Shown piece by piece: positions 1 to 5,843 of a stretch of 9,663 nt of DNA. The translations under genes were made by a program, and so were the position numbers. Source of the stretch: Bacillota bacterium (GTDB lineage Bacteria > Bacillota > Clostridia > Christensenellales > CAG-138); contig JAEWQH010000065.1 in NCBI GenBank assembly GCA_023399275.1, forward strand, positions 1-9,663, in the 5' to 3' direction. The notes under the pieces were generated by a model, which was not told where the DNA came from, made no database searches, and saw only the letters and a program-made list of their open reading frames with translations. Numbering within the stretch: position 1 is the stretch's first letter; each line of letters starts with the position of its first letter.

Positions 1-53
1 GTCTTTCCCAGTTCCTTGAGCGCGGCGCGGATCCGGTTTTCCTGCTCTTCCAT
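1..53 (-). CDS. Start of an unidentified gene, truncated by the window edge
   Basis: Only the first 17 codons are visible, beginning with ATG at 53-51 and reading MEEQENRIRAALKELGK before the sequence ends. The peptide is hydrophilic and helical-looking, without a signal peptide, and is too short to assign a family. The start is supported by its promoter: a perfect TATAAT lies only 6 nt upstream of the ATG, and no Shine-Dalgarno sequence is present. Translation from this ATG would therefore be from a leaderless or nearly leaderless mRNA. The intrinsic terminator at 121-151 separates it from the permease gene upstream, so it should be an independent transcription unit. The reading is open to the edge, but 17 codons are weak evidence for coding. 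Confidence 0.5.
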   Translation of the reverse strand, partial: MEEQENRIRAALKELGK

Positions 54-59
54 GGTTTG

Positions 60-88
60 ATTATAGCGGATCGCGCGGCGCAGCACAA
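60..88 (-). promoter_or_regulatory. Sigma-A-like promoter for the leftward gene starting at 53
   Basis: On the minus strand a perfect -10 hexamer TATAAT occupies 65-60. A weak -35 TTGTGC (matching the first three consensus bases) occupies 88-83, and the spacer is exactly 17 nt. Transcription would be expected to start about 7 nt past the -10, which is the A of the ATG at 53. The site lies between a terminator and a start codon, where a promoter is expected. Confidence 0.55.
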
Positions 89-120
89 TCTCTGCAGTGT
101 GCGCAAATCACCGACTGCGC

Positions 121-151
121 AGAAAAAGAGGCCGCACGGAGCGAGCCTCTT
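121..151 (-). terminator. Rho-independent terminator of the bceAB transcription unit
   Basis: On the minus strand AAGAGGC (151-145) pairs with GCCTCTT (132-126), a 7-bp stem. An inner CGC/GCG pairing closes a small loop with one bulged T. The stem runs straight into further T residues (a run of 5 including the stem end). It begins about 20 nt after the permease stop codon at 171-173, as expected for a transcript end. The plus-strand reading lacks a comparable T-run, so orientation is leftward. Confidence 0.8.
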
Positions 152-170
152 CTTTGCGTTTTGCCGGAAG

Positions 171-1871
171 TTACCGCCGCACGATGCGGTAGTACGTCCG
201 CGCGGTGACGCGGTAGATGACGAAGTAGAGCAGCGCAAACGCCGCAAGCGTTCCGCAGATACACGTAAGCACCAGCCCCCAGTCGTAGAGCATAAAGGTC
301 TTGAGCATCCGCGCCATGATGCGCGAAGCAAAGAGCATGTGCAGCGCGGTCGCCGCCAGCGGCAGGAAGAAGACCCATAGCACCTGCGTATTGATCGTCC
401 GCTTCACCTGATGGTCGTCCATGCCGACCTTCTGCAGAATCGCAAAGCGCTCCTTATCCTCGTATCCCTCCGTCACCTGCTTAAAGTAGAGGATCAGCAC
501 CGCAACCGCGAGGAACAGCACCGCAAAGAATGCGCCGAGAAACAGCAGCCCGCCAAAGACGGCGTACCCGTCCTCCCGCGCGGTGTAATAATCGGAAACG
601 CTCAGAAACGACTCGCCATATCGGTCCCGCAGCGTCTGGATAAACGCGAGGCAGTCTTCATCCGTTCCCGAGATGTCCATGCGAAACCGCCCGTCATAGA
701 AGATCAGCGTCGGCACCTCGACAAACTCGCTATCCTCCCGGACGAAATTGTTGGCGGCAAACTGCGCATCCTCCGGCAGGCTATAGGTAAGCTTGCTCTT
801 GTTTGCGGAGAGGGTCACGTGGTTTTCCCCGGCGATACGGTTGAGCTCCGCGTCGTAGTCGACGATCTGCTGCTGCGTCGCGGTCTTTGGCACATATACC
901 TCCGCATCGAATGGGTAATTTTCGCGAATCATCTCCCCGCTGCCCAGGTAGAGCGAGAGCGTACCGGACACGGTGACCACCAGCATGGTCGAGAGGATGC
1001 AGATGGTGGCGAGGCCGCGCGCGTTCTGGCGCATCCGATGGAACATGCCCGATATGGTCACAAAGTGGTTTTGCTGATAATACAGGCTCTTCTTCATGCG
1101 CAGCAGGCGGAGCACGACGATGCTGCCGCAGAGGAAAAGCAGGTAGGTCGCGATGATCACCGCGATCGCCAGCGGAAAGAAGATCCCCAGCGCGACGCCC
1201 GGCACCTCGGTCGTCCAGGCGAAGTAGTAAGCGCCGCCCAGCAGCAGAAGACCCAAGAGCGCCAGCGGCAGCAGGCCTTTTTTATCCTTCTCGCCGCTTT
1301 TTTCACTCGAGAGCAGAGCGATGGGGCTCGCGGTGTGCACGCGGATGACGTTTGCCACGGACGTGACGAAGAACACGACGAGAAACAGCGCGAGCATCAG
1401 CCCGTATGCGATCGGCGGAATGGAAAACGAACTACCCGGCACGGCGTGGATGAGCTTCATCAGCAGCAGAAACAGCAGCCGCCCGAACACGAGCGCGATG
1501 ACGACCCCGCAGGCGATCCCTCCGCCGATGACAAGTGTATTCTCCCAAACGAGAACCCGGCCGACATGCCGCTTGTCCAGGCCGAGAATGCCGTAGAGGC
1601 CAAACTCCTTCTTTCTGCGCTTGATCAGAAAGCTGTTGATATAGAGCATAAAGAAGAACGTGAACAGCGCGTAGACCACGAGCCCAAAGCCAAAGAGCGC
1701 GCTGGCGGTTTTTCCGCTCGGGGTATTGGTCATCCCCTTTGAAAAGAGCAGCCCGGCGATAAGCAGGAATACCCCGCTCATCACCGCCGTCGCGATCAGA
1801 TACGGCAGATACGTGAGCTTGCTGCGCCGCACATTGCTCAGCGCGAGCCGCAAGTAAAAAAATCTACGCAT
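171..1871 (-). CDS. bceB: BceB-type ABC transporter permease (FtsX/MacB-like, 10 TM), peptide antibiotic detoxification
   Basis: Integral membrane partner of the ATPase encoded just upstream. In this family the complex frees cell-wall precursors from peptide antibiotics such as bacitracin or lantibiotics, and it also signals to the kinase. The 566 residues show the family layout: TM1 about 23-43, TM2 57-80, TM3 112-138, TM4 153-175, TM5 200-219, TM6 228-256 and TM7 285-309. A single large extracellular domain (about 310-435) follows, then TM8 436-463, TM9 496-518 and TM10 527-553. Cytoplasmic elements typical of the family are visible: KRRKKEFGLYGILGL after TM2 and the VTEGYEDKERFAILQKVGM segment after TM8. 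The protein is shorter than the roughly 630-660 residues usual for BceB, and the difference is in the extracellular domain. The ATG at 1871 has a strong GGAGGGGAGG site (1880-1889) and lies 44 nt from the ATPase stop. The exact substrate cannot be read from the sequence. Confidence 0.93.
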   Translation of the reverse strand: MRRFFYLRLALSNVRRSKLTYLPYLIATAVMSGVFLLIAGLLFSKGMTNTPSGKTASALFGFGLVVYALFTFFFMLYINSFLIKRRKKEFGLYGILGLDKRHVGRVLVWENTLVIGGGIACGVVIALVFGRLLFLLLMKLIHAVPGSSFSIPPIAYGLMLALFLVVFFVTSVANVIRVHTASPIALLSSEKSGEKDKKGLLPLALLGLLLLGGAYYFAWTTEVPGVALGIFFPLAIAVIIATYLLFLCGSIVVLRLLRMKKSLYYQQNHFVTISGMFHRMRQNARGLATICILSTMLVVTVSGTLSLYLGSGEMIRENYPFDAEVYVPKTATQQQIVDYDAELNRIAGENHVTLSANKSKLTYSLPEDAQFAANNFVREDSEFVEVPTLIFYDGRFRMDISGTDEDCLAFIQTLRDRYGESFLSVSDYYTAREDGYAVFGGLLFLGAFFAVLFLAVAVLILYFKQVTEGYEDKERFAILQKVGMDDHQVKRTINTQVLWVFFLPLAATALHMLFASRIMARMLKTFMLYDWGLVLTCICGTLAAFALLYFVIYRVTARTYYRIVRR

Positions 1872-1915
1872 GGCGGCAGCCTCCCCTCCGCCGAAGGCCG
1901 GCGGGTAAAACGATC

Positions 1916-2677
1916 TTACGCAATGTCGCCACCTCCCAGGATGGAGAGGTTTGCTACGATCCGGTCAAAAAACGACCGGTTGCTCTCCTCGCCACGGTAG
2001 AGCTGCGAAAAAAGCGCTCCATCCGAGATGAAGAGCACGCGCGAGGCGTAGCTGGCCGCCATGGCGCTATGGGTAACCATCACGATGGTCTTGCCGATCT
2101 CATGCAGCTGCGTCAGCTGACCGAGCAGGCTCGCAGATGCCTTGCTGTCCAGCGCGCCCGTCGGCTCGTCCGCCAGCAGGATGCGCGGGTCGGTGATGAC
2201 CGCGCGCGCGATCGCCGCGCGCTGCTTTTCACCGCCGGATACCTCAAAAGGATATTTGGCCAGCAGGTGCGTGATGCCAAGCTGCCGCGTAATCGGCAGC
2301 AGCCGCTCCTCCATCTCACGCACGGACGTCTGCATCAGCACCAGCGGAAGCAGGATGTTGTCCTTGATCGAGAAGGTGTCCAGCAGGTTGAAGTCCTGAA
2401 ACACAAAGCCGAGATGCTTTCTGCGAAACTCGGAAAGGTCGCGATCCGCAATGGATGAAAAGCTCACCCCGTCGAGCAGCACCTCCCCCGTCGTCGGCTT
2501 ATCCAGCGAAGCGAGGATATTCAGCAGCGTGGTCTTACCGCTGCCGGATGCGCCCATTATGGCGACAAACTCCCCCTCTATGACCTCAAAGCTCACGTTT
2601 TTGAGCGCGACGCACTGGCGCATGCCGAGCTTGGTGTTGTAGACCTTACCCAGTCCCTTTACTTGCAGAAGTGACAC
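1916..2677 (-). CDS. bceA: BceA-type ABC transporter ATPase
   Basis: Cytoplasmic ATPase that powers the permease encoded 44 nt downstream. All nucleotide-binding motifs are present in the 253 residues: Walker A GASGSGKT (42-49), Q-loop glutamine at 94 in FVFQDFN, signature SGGEK (147-151), Walker B ILLADE (166-171) followed by PTGALD, and the switch histidine at 203 in VTHS. The C-terminal tail with SFFDRIVANLSILGG resembles the tail of BceA/VraF-type ATPases rather than LolD/MacB ATPases. The start codon is GTG at 2677-2675, supported by a GGGAGGAG site on the minus strand (about 2691-2684). No better ATG matches the conserved N-terminus (LLQVKGLGKVY). The gene is preceded by its own promoter region (2711-2775), separate from the regulator-kinase pair. 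Intact, and the family assignment is secure. Confidence 0.95.
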   Translation of the reverse strand: MSLLQVKGLGKVYNTKLGMRQCVALKNVSFEVIEGEFVAIMGASGSGKTTLLNILASLDKPTTGEVLLDGVSFSSIADRDLSEFRRKHLGFVFQDFNLLDTFSIKDNILLPLVLMQTSVREMEERLLPITRQLGITHLLAKYPFEVSGGEKQRAAIARAVITDPRILLADEPTGALDSKASASLLGQLTQLHEIGKTIVMVTHSAMAASYASRVLFISDGALFSQLYRGEESNRSFFDRIVANLSILGGGDIA

Positions 2678-2710
2678 GGAATTCTCCTCCCGTTTTCATT
2701 TGATGTGGCA

Positions 2711-2775
2711 ATTATACGAGAGAAACATGCCCCGCTTCCATCGATTCGCCTTACAAATGCCGGCGGCAATCTTAC
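2711..2775 (-). promoter_or_regulatory. Probable response-regulator-activated promoter of bceAB
   Basis: On the minus strand a perfect TATAAT lies at 2716-2711, about 34 nt upstream of the GTG start. At normal spacing the -35 is poor (TGGAAG at 2740-2735 with an 18-nt spacer, 3 of 6 matches). Just upstream are two GTAAG motifs (plus-strand CTTAC at 2750-2754 and 2771-2775) whose starts are exactly 21 bp apart, two helical turns. Between them sits TGCCG-C-CGGCA, an 11-bp inverted repeat at 2758-2768. A strong -10 with a weak -35 and tandem upstream motifs suits activation by an OmpR-family regulator. That the regulator encoded at 3765-4436 binds here is inference from known Bce systems. Confidence 0.55.
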
Positions 2776-2782
2776 GCTTTTG

Positions 2783-3772
2783 TCACATAGCGGAAAACTC
2801 GTCCAGCTGCGGAAAGCGCAGCGTCACCCGCGTGCCCCGCCCCAGTTCGGACGAAACGTTCAGGCGGATGCCCAGCGTGTCCGCCGTACGCTTGGCCAGA
2901 TACAGCCCGATCCCGCTCGCGCGGGTATCCATGCGGCCGTTGTAACCCGTGTATCCCTTCTCAAAGATGCTCGGCAGATCCTCCTTGCGGATGCCGATGC
3001 CGGTATCCTCCACGACGAGCGCTCCTCCCTCCATGCGAATCCACACCCCTCCGATGTGCGTGTATTTCACGCTGTTGGAGATCAACTGTCCCAGTATGAA
3101 CTCCAGCCACATGCTGTCGCAAGGGATCTCCTTTGCCAGCGGGTCGATCCGCACCGTAAGCTTGCTGTAGACGAAGAGCAGCGCGTATTTTTTTACCGCT
3201 GCGCGGGCGATCTCGTTCAGATCGCAGCGCTCGATCACCAGATCGCCCGCGATGTCACCGAGCTTGACAAACTTCAGCGCAAGATCGGCATATTGATCCA
3301 CCTTAAAGAGCTCCTGCCTGAGCAGCCGCGCGCGCTCACCGTCCTCCGCGTCCAGCAGCAGACGCATGGCGGAGATCGGCGTCTTGACCTGGTGCACCCA
3401 TAGGGTGTAGTACTCCTTCTGCTCCTCCTGCCGGCGCAGGCTCTCCATCCGGAGCCGCTCATTCTCCCGCGTCAGTGCGCGAATCACCGCGTCGTAGTCG
3501 CCCATAAGCCCGTCGATCGGCTCCGGCAGCTCGCGCGGAAGCAGCCCGGGGTGCTCGCTCAGGCGCTCCATACGCCTGCGGCTTCTTCGATACCGCGCGC
3601 CGTCGGCCAGCAGCACGCATATGAGGATGAAGCTGACGATGACGCACGCATAGCGCACATAAACCTTATCCTGCTGCGCCAGATACCCCAGCAGCAATAT
3701 CGTGGCTATGCCAAAACCATATAGCAGCAGCACCGCCCGGCGGGATTTGAAATAGTCCAGCAGTCTACGCAT
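2783..3772 (-). CDS. bceS: BceS-type intramembrane-sensing histidine kinase
   Basis: Sensor kinase of the Bce module, 329 residues. Two adjacent N-terminal membrane helices (about 13-31 and 40-57) are separated by fewer than ten residues, so there is no extracellular sensor domain. Kinases of this type take their signal from the BceAB transporter. A charged linker (58-120) leads to the HisKA segment with the phospho-accepting His127 in VHQVKTPI. The ATPase domain follows, with the N-box ILGQLISNSVKYT (Asn233), G1 box DTGIGI (256-261) and G2 box SGIGLYLAK (286-294). The ATG (3772-3770) lies inside the end of the regulator gene, sharing 8 nt (ATGCGTAG on the minus strand), so translation is probably coupled; an AGGGG lies about 10 nt upstream of it. 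The 105-bp gap after its stop shows no terminator, so read-through into the ATPase gene is possible. Confidence 0.95.
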   Translation of the reverse strand: MRRLLDYFKSRRAVLLLYGFGIATILLLGYLAQQDKVYVRYACVIVSFILICVLLADGARYRRSRRRMERLSEHPGLLPRELPEPIDGLMGDYDAVIRALTRENERLRMESLRRQEEQKEYYTLWVHQVKTPISAMRLLLDAEDGERARLLRQELFKVDQYADLALKFVKLGDIAGDLVIERCDLNEIARAAVKKYALLFVYSKLTVRIDPLAKEIPCDSMWLEFILGQLISNSVKYTHIGGVWIRMEGGALVVEDTGIGIRKEDLPSIFEKGYTGYNGRMDTRASGIGLYLAKRTADTLGIRLNVSSELGRGTRVTLRFPQLDEFSAM

Positions 3773-4436
3773 CGATCGAATACCCCTGGCCCTTATGCGT
3801 CTTCACGCAGTCGCCCAGACCCGCCTCCGCGAGCGTTTTACGCAGGCGGTTGACGTTGACGCTAAGCGTGTTATCGTCCACAAACTCGTCGCTGTCCCAA
3901 AGCCGGAGCATCAGCTCCTCGCGGCTGACGACCGAGCCCCGTTTTTCCAGCAGGGCGCCAAGGATGCGGCTTTCGTTCTTCGTCAACTCCCGCTTCTTTC
4001 CCCCCGCGAGCAGGCTCGCGCCCGCCGCGTCGTACTCTGCGCCGAGAAAGCGCAGGGTTCCGCCCGTTTCGTAATCGTATGCGCGGCGCAGCATCGCCTG
4101 TACTTTGGCGATCAGCAGCTCCGGCGCAACCGGCTTTGCGATGTAGTCGTCCCCGCCCATGTTGACCGCCATGACCACGTCTGCCGTATCCGCGCGAGAG
4201 GAGAGAAACACGATCGGCGCCTTCGAGCGCCGCCGGATCCGCTCACACCAATAGTAGCCGTTATAATATGGAAGCGATATGTCCATGATGACGAGCTGCG
4301 CGCCGGAGCCTGCGAACTCCTCGTCGATCCGGTCAAACGCAGACGCGATCACGGCCTCGAACCCCCAGCTGCGCAGGCTCCTCGCCACCTCGCTTGCAAT
4401 GACCTCGTCGTCCTCCACGATGAAGATGCGAACCAT
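3765..4436 (-). CDS. bceR: BceR-type OmpR-family response regulator
   Basis: DNA-binding regulator paired with the kinase it overlaps. The 223 residues split into a receiver domain (1-118) and a winged-helix DNA-binding domain (about 128-221). The receiver has the acidic pair Asp9/Asp10, phospho-acceptor Asp52 in VIMDISLP, Ser79 and Lys101 in IAKPV. The second domain contains ELTKNESRIL, LWDSDEFVDDNTLSVNVNRLRKTL and the KTHKGQGY wing, wording characteristic of the BceR/VraR-like subgroup linked to peptide transporters. The ATG (4436-4434) is preceded by AAGGAAGGA on the minus strand (4449-4441) with 4 nt spacing. Known members activate the promoter of the adjacent bceAB pair; the candidate target here is 2711-2775. 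Its own promoter at 4471-4499 is overlapped by a palindrome that may be the site of another repressor. Confidence 0.95.
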   Translation of the reverse strand: MVRIFIVEDDEVIASEVARSLRSWGFEAVIASAFDRIDEEFAGSGAQLVIMDISLPYYNGYYWCERIRRRSKAPIVFLSSRADTADVVMAVNMGGDDYIAKPVAPELLIAKVQAMLRRAYDYETGGTLRFLGAEYDAAGASLLAGGKKRELTKNESRILGALLEKRGSVVSREELMLRLWDSDEFVDDNTLSVNVNRLRKTLAEAGLGDCVKTHKGQGYSIDA

Positions 4437-4457
4437 GACATCCTTCCTTTCCGCTTA

Positions 4458-4479
4458 GTGTATTAGCTGTATAATACAC
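4458..4479. promoter_or_regulatory. Perfect 8-bp inverted repeat overlapping the bceRS promoter (candidate operator)
   Basis: GTGTATTA (4458-4465) and TAATACAC (4472-4479) are exact reverse complements with a 6-nt spacer. The repeat covers the -10 hexamer and the expected start site of the minus-strand promoter, the classic place for a repressor. A plus-strand TATAAT (4470-4475) is embedded in it but has no good -35. The outer half-sites GTGTA...TACAC resemble, from memory, operators of YtrA-like GntR repressors, which also control peptide-transport genes. No such repressor is encoded in the window, so the cognate protein is unknown. Confidence 0.6.
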
Positions 4480-4499
4480 CAAGTTATGCCATCTGGCAA
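4471..4499 (-). promoter_or_regulatory. Sigma-A promoter of the bceRS pair
   Basis: On the minus strand TTGCCA (4499-4494, 5 of 6 consensus) is followed by a 17-nt spacer and TATTAT (4476-4471, 5 of 6). The expected start site near 4464 gives a 5' leader of about 27 nt ahead of the regulator ATG at 4436. This is the best minus-strand promoter match in the window. Confidence 0.75.
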
Positions 4500-4549
4500 G
4501 CTGCGCTTTGCGCGCGGCGTTTCGCGGCCGTCCACGCGGCGGCCGTTAT

Positions 4550-4586
4550 GCATGCCGGATGAATTCCCGCGTGCCGCATGTCGGAT
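4550..4586. repeat. Imperfect 11-bp direct repeat in the divergent intergenic region
   Basis: GCATGCCGGAT (4550-4560) and GCATGTCGGAT (4576-4586) differ at one base, and their starts are 26 bp apart. The surrounding 4500-4610 is GC-rich with several self-complementary CGGCCG stretches and contains no gene that I can support. The repeats could be protein-binding sites, but in GC-rich DNA chance similarity is also likely. Confidence 0.25.
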
Positions 4587-4617
4587 TGTTGCGCGGAATC
4601 GGCGCCCGATCCTGAAT

Positions 4618-4634
4618 AAATATACTATATATTT
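4618..4634. promoter_or_regulatory. AT-only inverted repeat upstream of the buk operon promoter
   Basis: AAATATA-CTA-TATATTT is a perfect 7-bp inverted repeat in an AT block (4614-4634) within otherwise GC-rich DNA. Its centre (4626) lies about 57 bp upstream of the expected start site near 4683, and its right edge is 12 bp from the TTGACA at 4647. This is a position used by upstream activators or UP elements. Which protein, if any, binds here cannot be told from the sequence. Confidence 0.4.
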
Positions 4635-4646
4635 CGCCCCGCGCCG

Positions 4647-4676
4647 TTGACACAAAAGCGCGGCAGCGAATAGGAT
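4647..4676 (+). promoter_or_regulatory. Sigma-A-like promoter of the buk-ptb-iorAB operon
   Basis: A perfect -35 TTGACA (4647-4652) is followed by an 18-nt spacer and a TAGGAT -10 (4671-4676, 4 of 6). The expected start site is about 4683, giving a leader of roughly 53 nt that includes a hairpin and the GGAGG site. It is the only convincing plus-strand promoter between the divergent genes. Confidence 0.6.
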
Positions 4677-4683
4677 AGCATCA

Positions 4684-4708
4684 GCGGGCAGGTGTTTCGC
4701 TTGCCCGC
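4684..4708 (+). other. Stem-loop at the 5' end of the buk operon leader
   Basis: GCGGGCA (4684-4690) pairs perfectly with TGCCCGC (4702-4708) around an 11-nt loop. The stem would begin within a base or two of the predicted transcript 5' end. It is followed by CCAAGCCAAAAAACC rather than T residues, so it is not a terminator on the plus strand. A 5' stabilising hairpin is the simplest reading. Confidence 0.45.
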
Positions 4709-4735
4709 CCAAGCCAAAAAACCGGAGGACGCCAA

Positions 4736-5806
4736 ATGCGCATACTCGTCATCAACCCCGGCGCTACCTCGACCAAAATTGCGGTCTACGAGGATGAGGC
4801 GGAGGTTTTTTTCGCGTCCCTTTCCCACGCGCCGGAGGAGCTCGCGGGCTTTTCGCGCGTCACCGACCAGCTCCCGCTGCGCGAGGGGCTCGTGCGGCGC
4901 GCGCTGGAGCAGGCGGGCTATGCGCCTGCTTCTTTCGACGCGGTCTGCAGCCGCGGCGGGTTGGTGCGCCATATCCCGAGCGGCACCTACGCCATAGACG
5001 ATCTGGTAATTCAGGATATCTACGACCCGCCGTTTGGCGAGCATGCCTCTTCGCTCGGGCCGGTCATCGCCCGCTCAATCGCCAAGGAGGCCCATATCCC
5101 CGCCTACCTCGTCGATCCGGTTTCGGTGGACGAACTGCAGCCGCTCGCGCGCGTCTCCGGCCTCGCCGGGATGGAGCGGGAGAGCTTTTTCCACGCACTC
5201 AACCAAAAAGCGACCGCGCGCAAGGCCGCGGCAGACCTCGGCCGACCGTATGAAGCGCTCAACCTCATCGTTGCGCATATGGGCGGCGGCGTCTCGATCG
5301 CCGCGCATGAGAAGGGACGCGTGGTGGACGTGTTCAACGTGAAGGACGAAGGCAGCTTCTCCCTCGATCGCGCGGGCTCCCTCCCCGTCAACGCGCTCGT
5401 CAACCTCTGCTATTGCGGCGTGAGCAAGCAGGACCTCAAACGCAGGCTCTCGTTTGAAAGCGGGGTTTTTTCATATCTTGGCACGCATGATTTCCGCGAG
5501 GTCGAGCGGCGCATGTGCGCGGGCGACGCGCAGGCTGAGCTGGTCTACCGCGCCATGGCGTATCAGCACGCCAAGGACATCGGCGCAATGGCTGCCGTGC
5601 TGCGCTTCTGCGTAGACGCCATTCTTTTAACGGGCGGCATCGCGCACTCCGAGCGCTTCTGTGCGGAGGTCTCCGGCTATGTCGAAACGATCGCGCCCAT
5701 CCTGCGCTACCCCGGCGAGGAGGAGATGCGCGCGCTCGCGCTCGGCGCGCTGCGCATGCTGCGCGGCGAACCGGCGCGCTCCTATGCCGAGTCGGTTTTA
5801 CAATAG
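4736..5806 (+). CDS. buk: Butyrate kinase family acyl-phosphate kinase
   Basis: Cytoplasmic kinase of the acetate/butyrate kinase (ASKHA) superfamily, converting an acyl-phosphate plus ADP to the free acid plus ATP. At 356 residues it has the length of butyrate kinases rather than acetate kinases (about 400). Visible motifs are the N-terminal phosphate loop NPGATSTK (7-14), SRGGLVRHIPSG (72-83), HASSLGP (103-109), the FFHALNQKA segment (151-159), AHMGGGVSIAAH (180-191), GSFSLDRAGSLP (206-217) and LLTGGIAHS (297-305). The ATG has a GGAGG site (4724-4728) 7 nt upstream. It is the first gene of the operon, 37 nt before ptb, the reverse of the ptb-buk order of solventogenic clostridia. The downstream oxidoreductase and aminotransferase suggest the physiological substrate is an aryl-acetyl- or branched acyl-phosphate. 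That is inference; the fold and reaction are secure, the chain specificity is not. Confidence 0.93.
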   Translation: MRILVINPGATSTKIAVYEDEAEVFFASLSHAPEELAGFSRVTDQLPLREGLVRRALEQAGYAPASFDAVCSRGGLVRHIPSGTYAIDDLVIQDIYDPPFGEHASSLGPVIARSIAKEAHIPAYLVDPVSVDELQPLARVSGLAGMERESFFHALNQKATARKAAADLGRPYEALNLIVAHMGGGVSIAAHEKGRVVDVFNVKDEGSFSLDRAGSLPVNALVNLCYCGVSKQDLKRRLSFESGVFSYLGTHDFREVERRMCAGDAQAELVYRAMAYQHAKDIGAMAAVLRFCVDAILLTGGIAHSERFCAEVSGYVETIAPILRYPGEEEMRALALGALRMLRGEPARSYAESVLQ

Positions 5807-5827
5807 CTTTTTCGTATATCAAACAAA

Positions 5828-5833
5828 GAGGAG
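5828..5833 (+). promoter_or_regulatory. Ribosome binding site that decides the ptb start
   Basis: GAGGAG ends 1 nt before an in-frame ATG at 5835 and 10 nt before a second in-frame ATG at 5844. One nucleotide is too short a spacing for initiation, so the second ATG is preferred. It gives MQQTLNGFL and a product of 300 residues, the usual Ptb length. Confidence 0.6.
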
Positions 5834-5843
5834 AATGCATCAC

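Noticed and set aside
411..1742. 443-codon open frame on the plus strand opposite the permease gene
   Set aside because: It is an antisense shadow of a clear membrane protein gene. Its translation is an Arg/His/Glu/Gln-rich low-complexity mix with no family motif, and no ribosome binding site was seen for it.
3795..4466. 223-codon plus-strand open frame opposite the response regulator
   Set aside because: It lies entirely against a regulator with all catalytic and DNA-binding motifs; the translation is Arg/His-rich without recognisable domains.
4466..4475. Plus-strand TATAAT within the palindrome as a second promoter for the rightward operon
   Set aside because: The hexamer is a by-product of the inverted repeat. 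The sequence 16-18 nt upstream (CTTTCC/TTTCCG) is a weak -35, and a better promoter lies closer to buk.
4501..4560. CGGCCG-rich self-complementary stretches that might suggest a structured RNA or riboswitch upstream of buk
   Set aside because: No known riboswitch or T-box core sequence is seen, and the likely promoter at 4647-4676 lies downstream, so the stretch is probably not transcribed with the operon.
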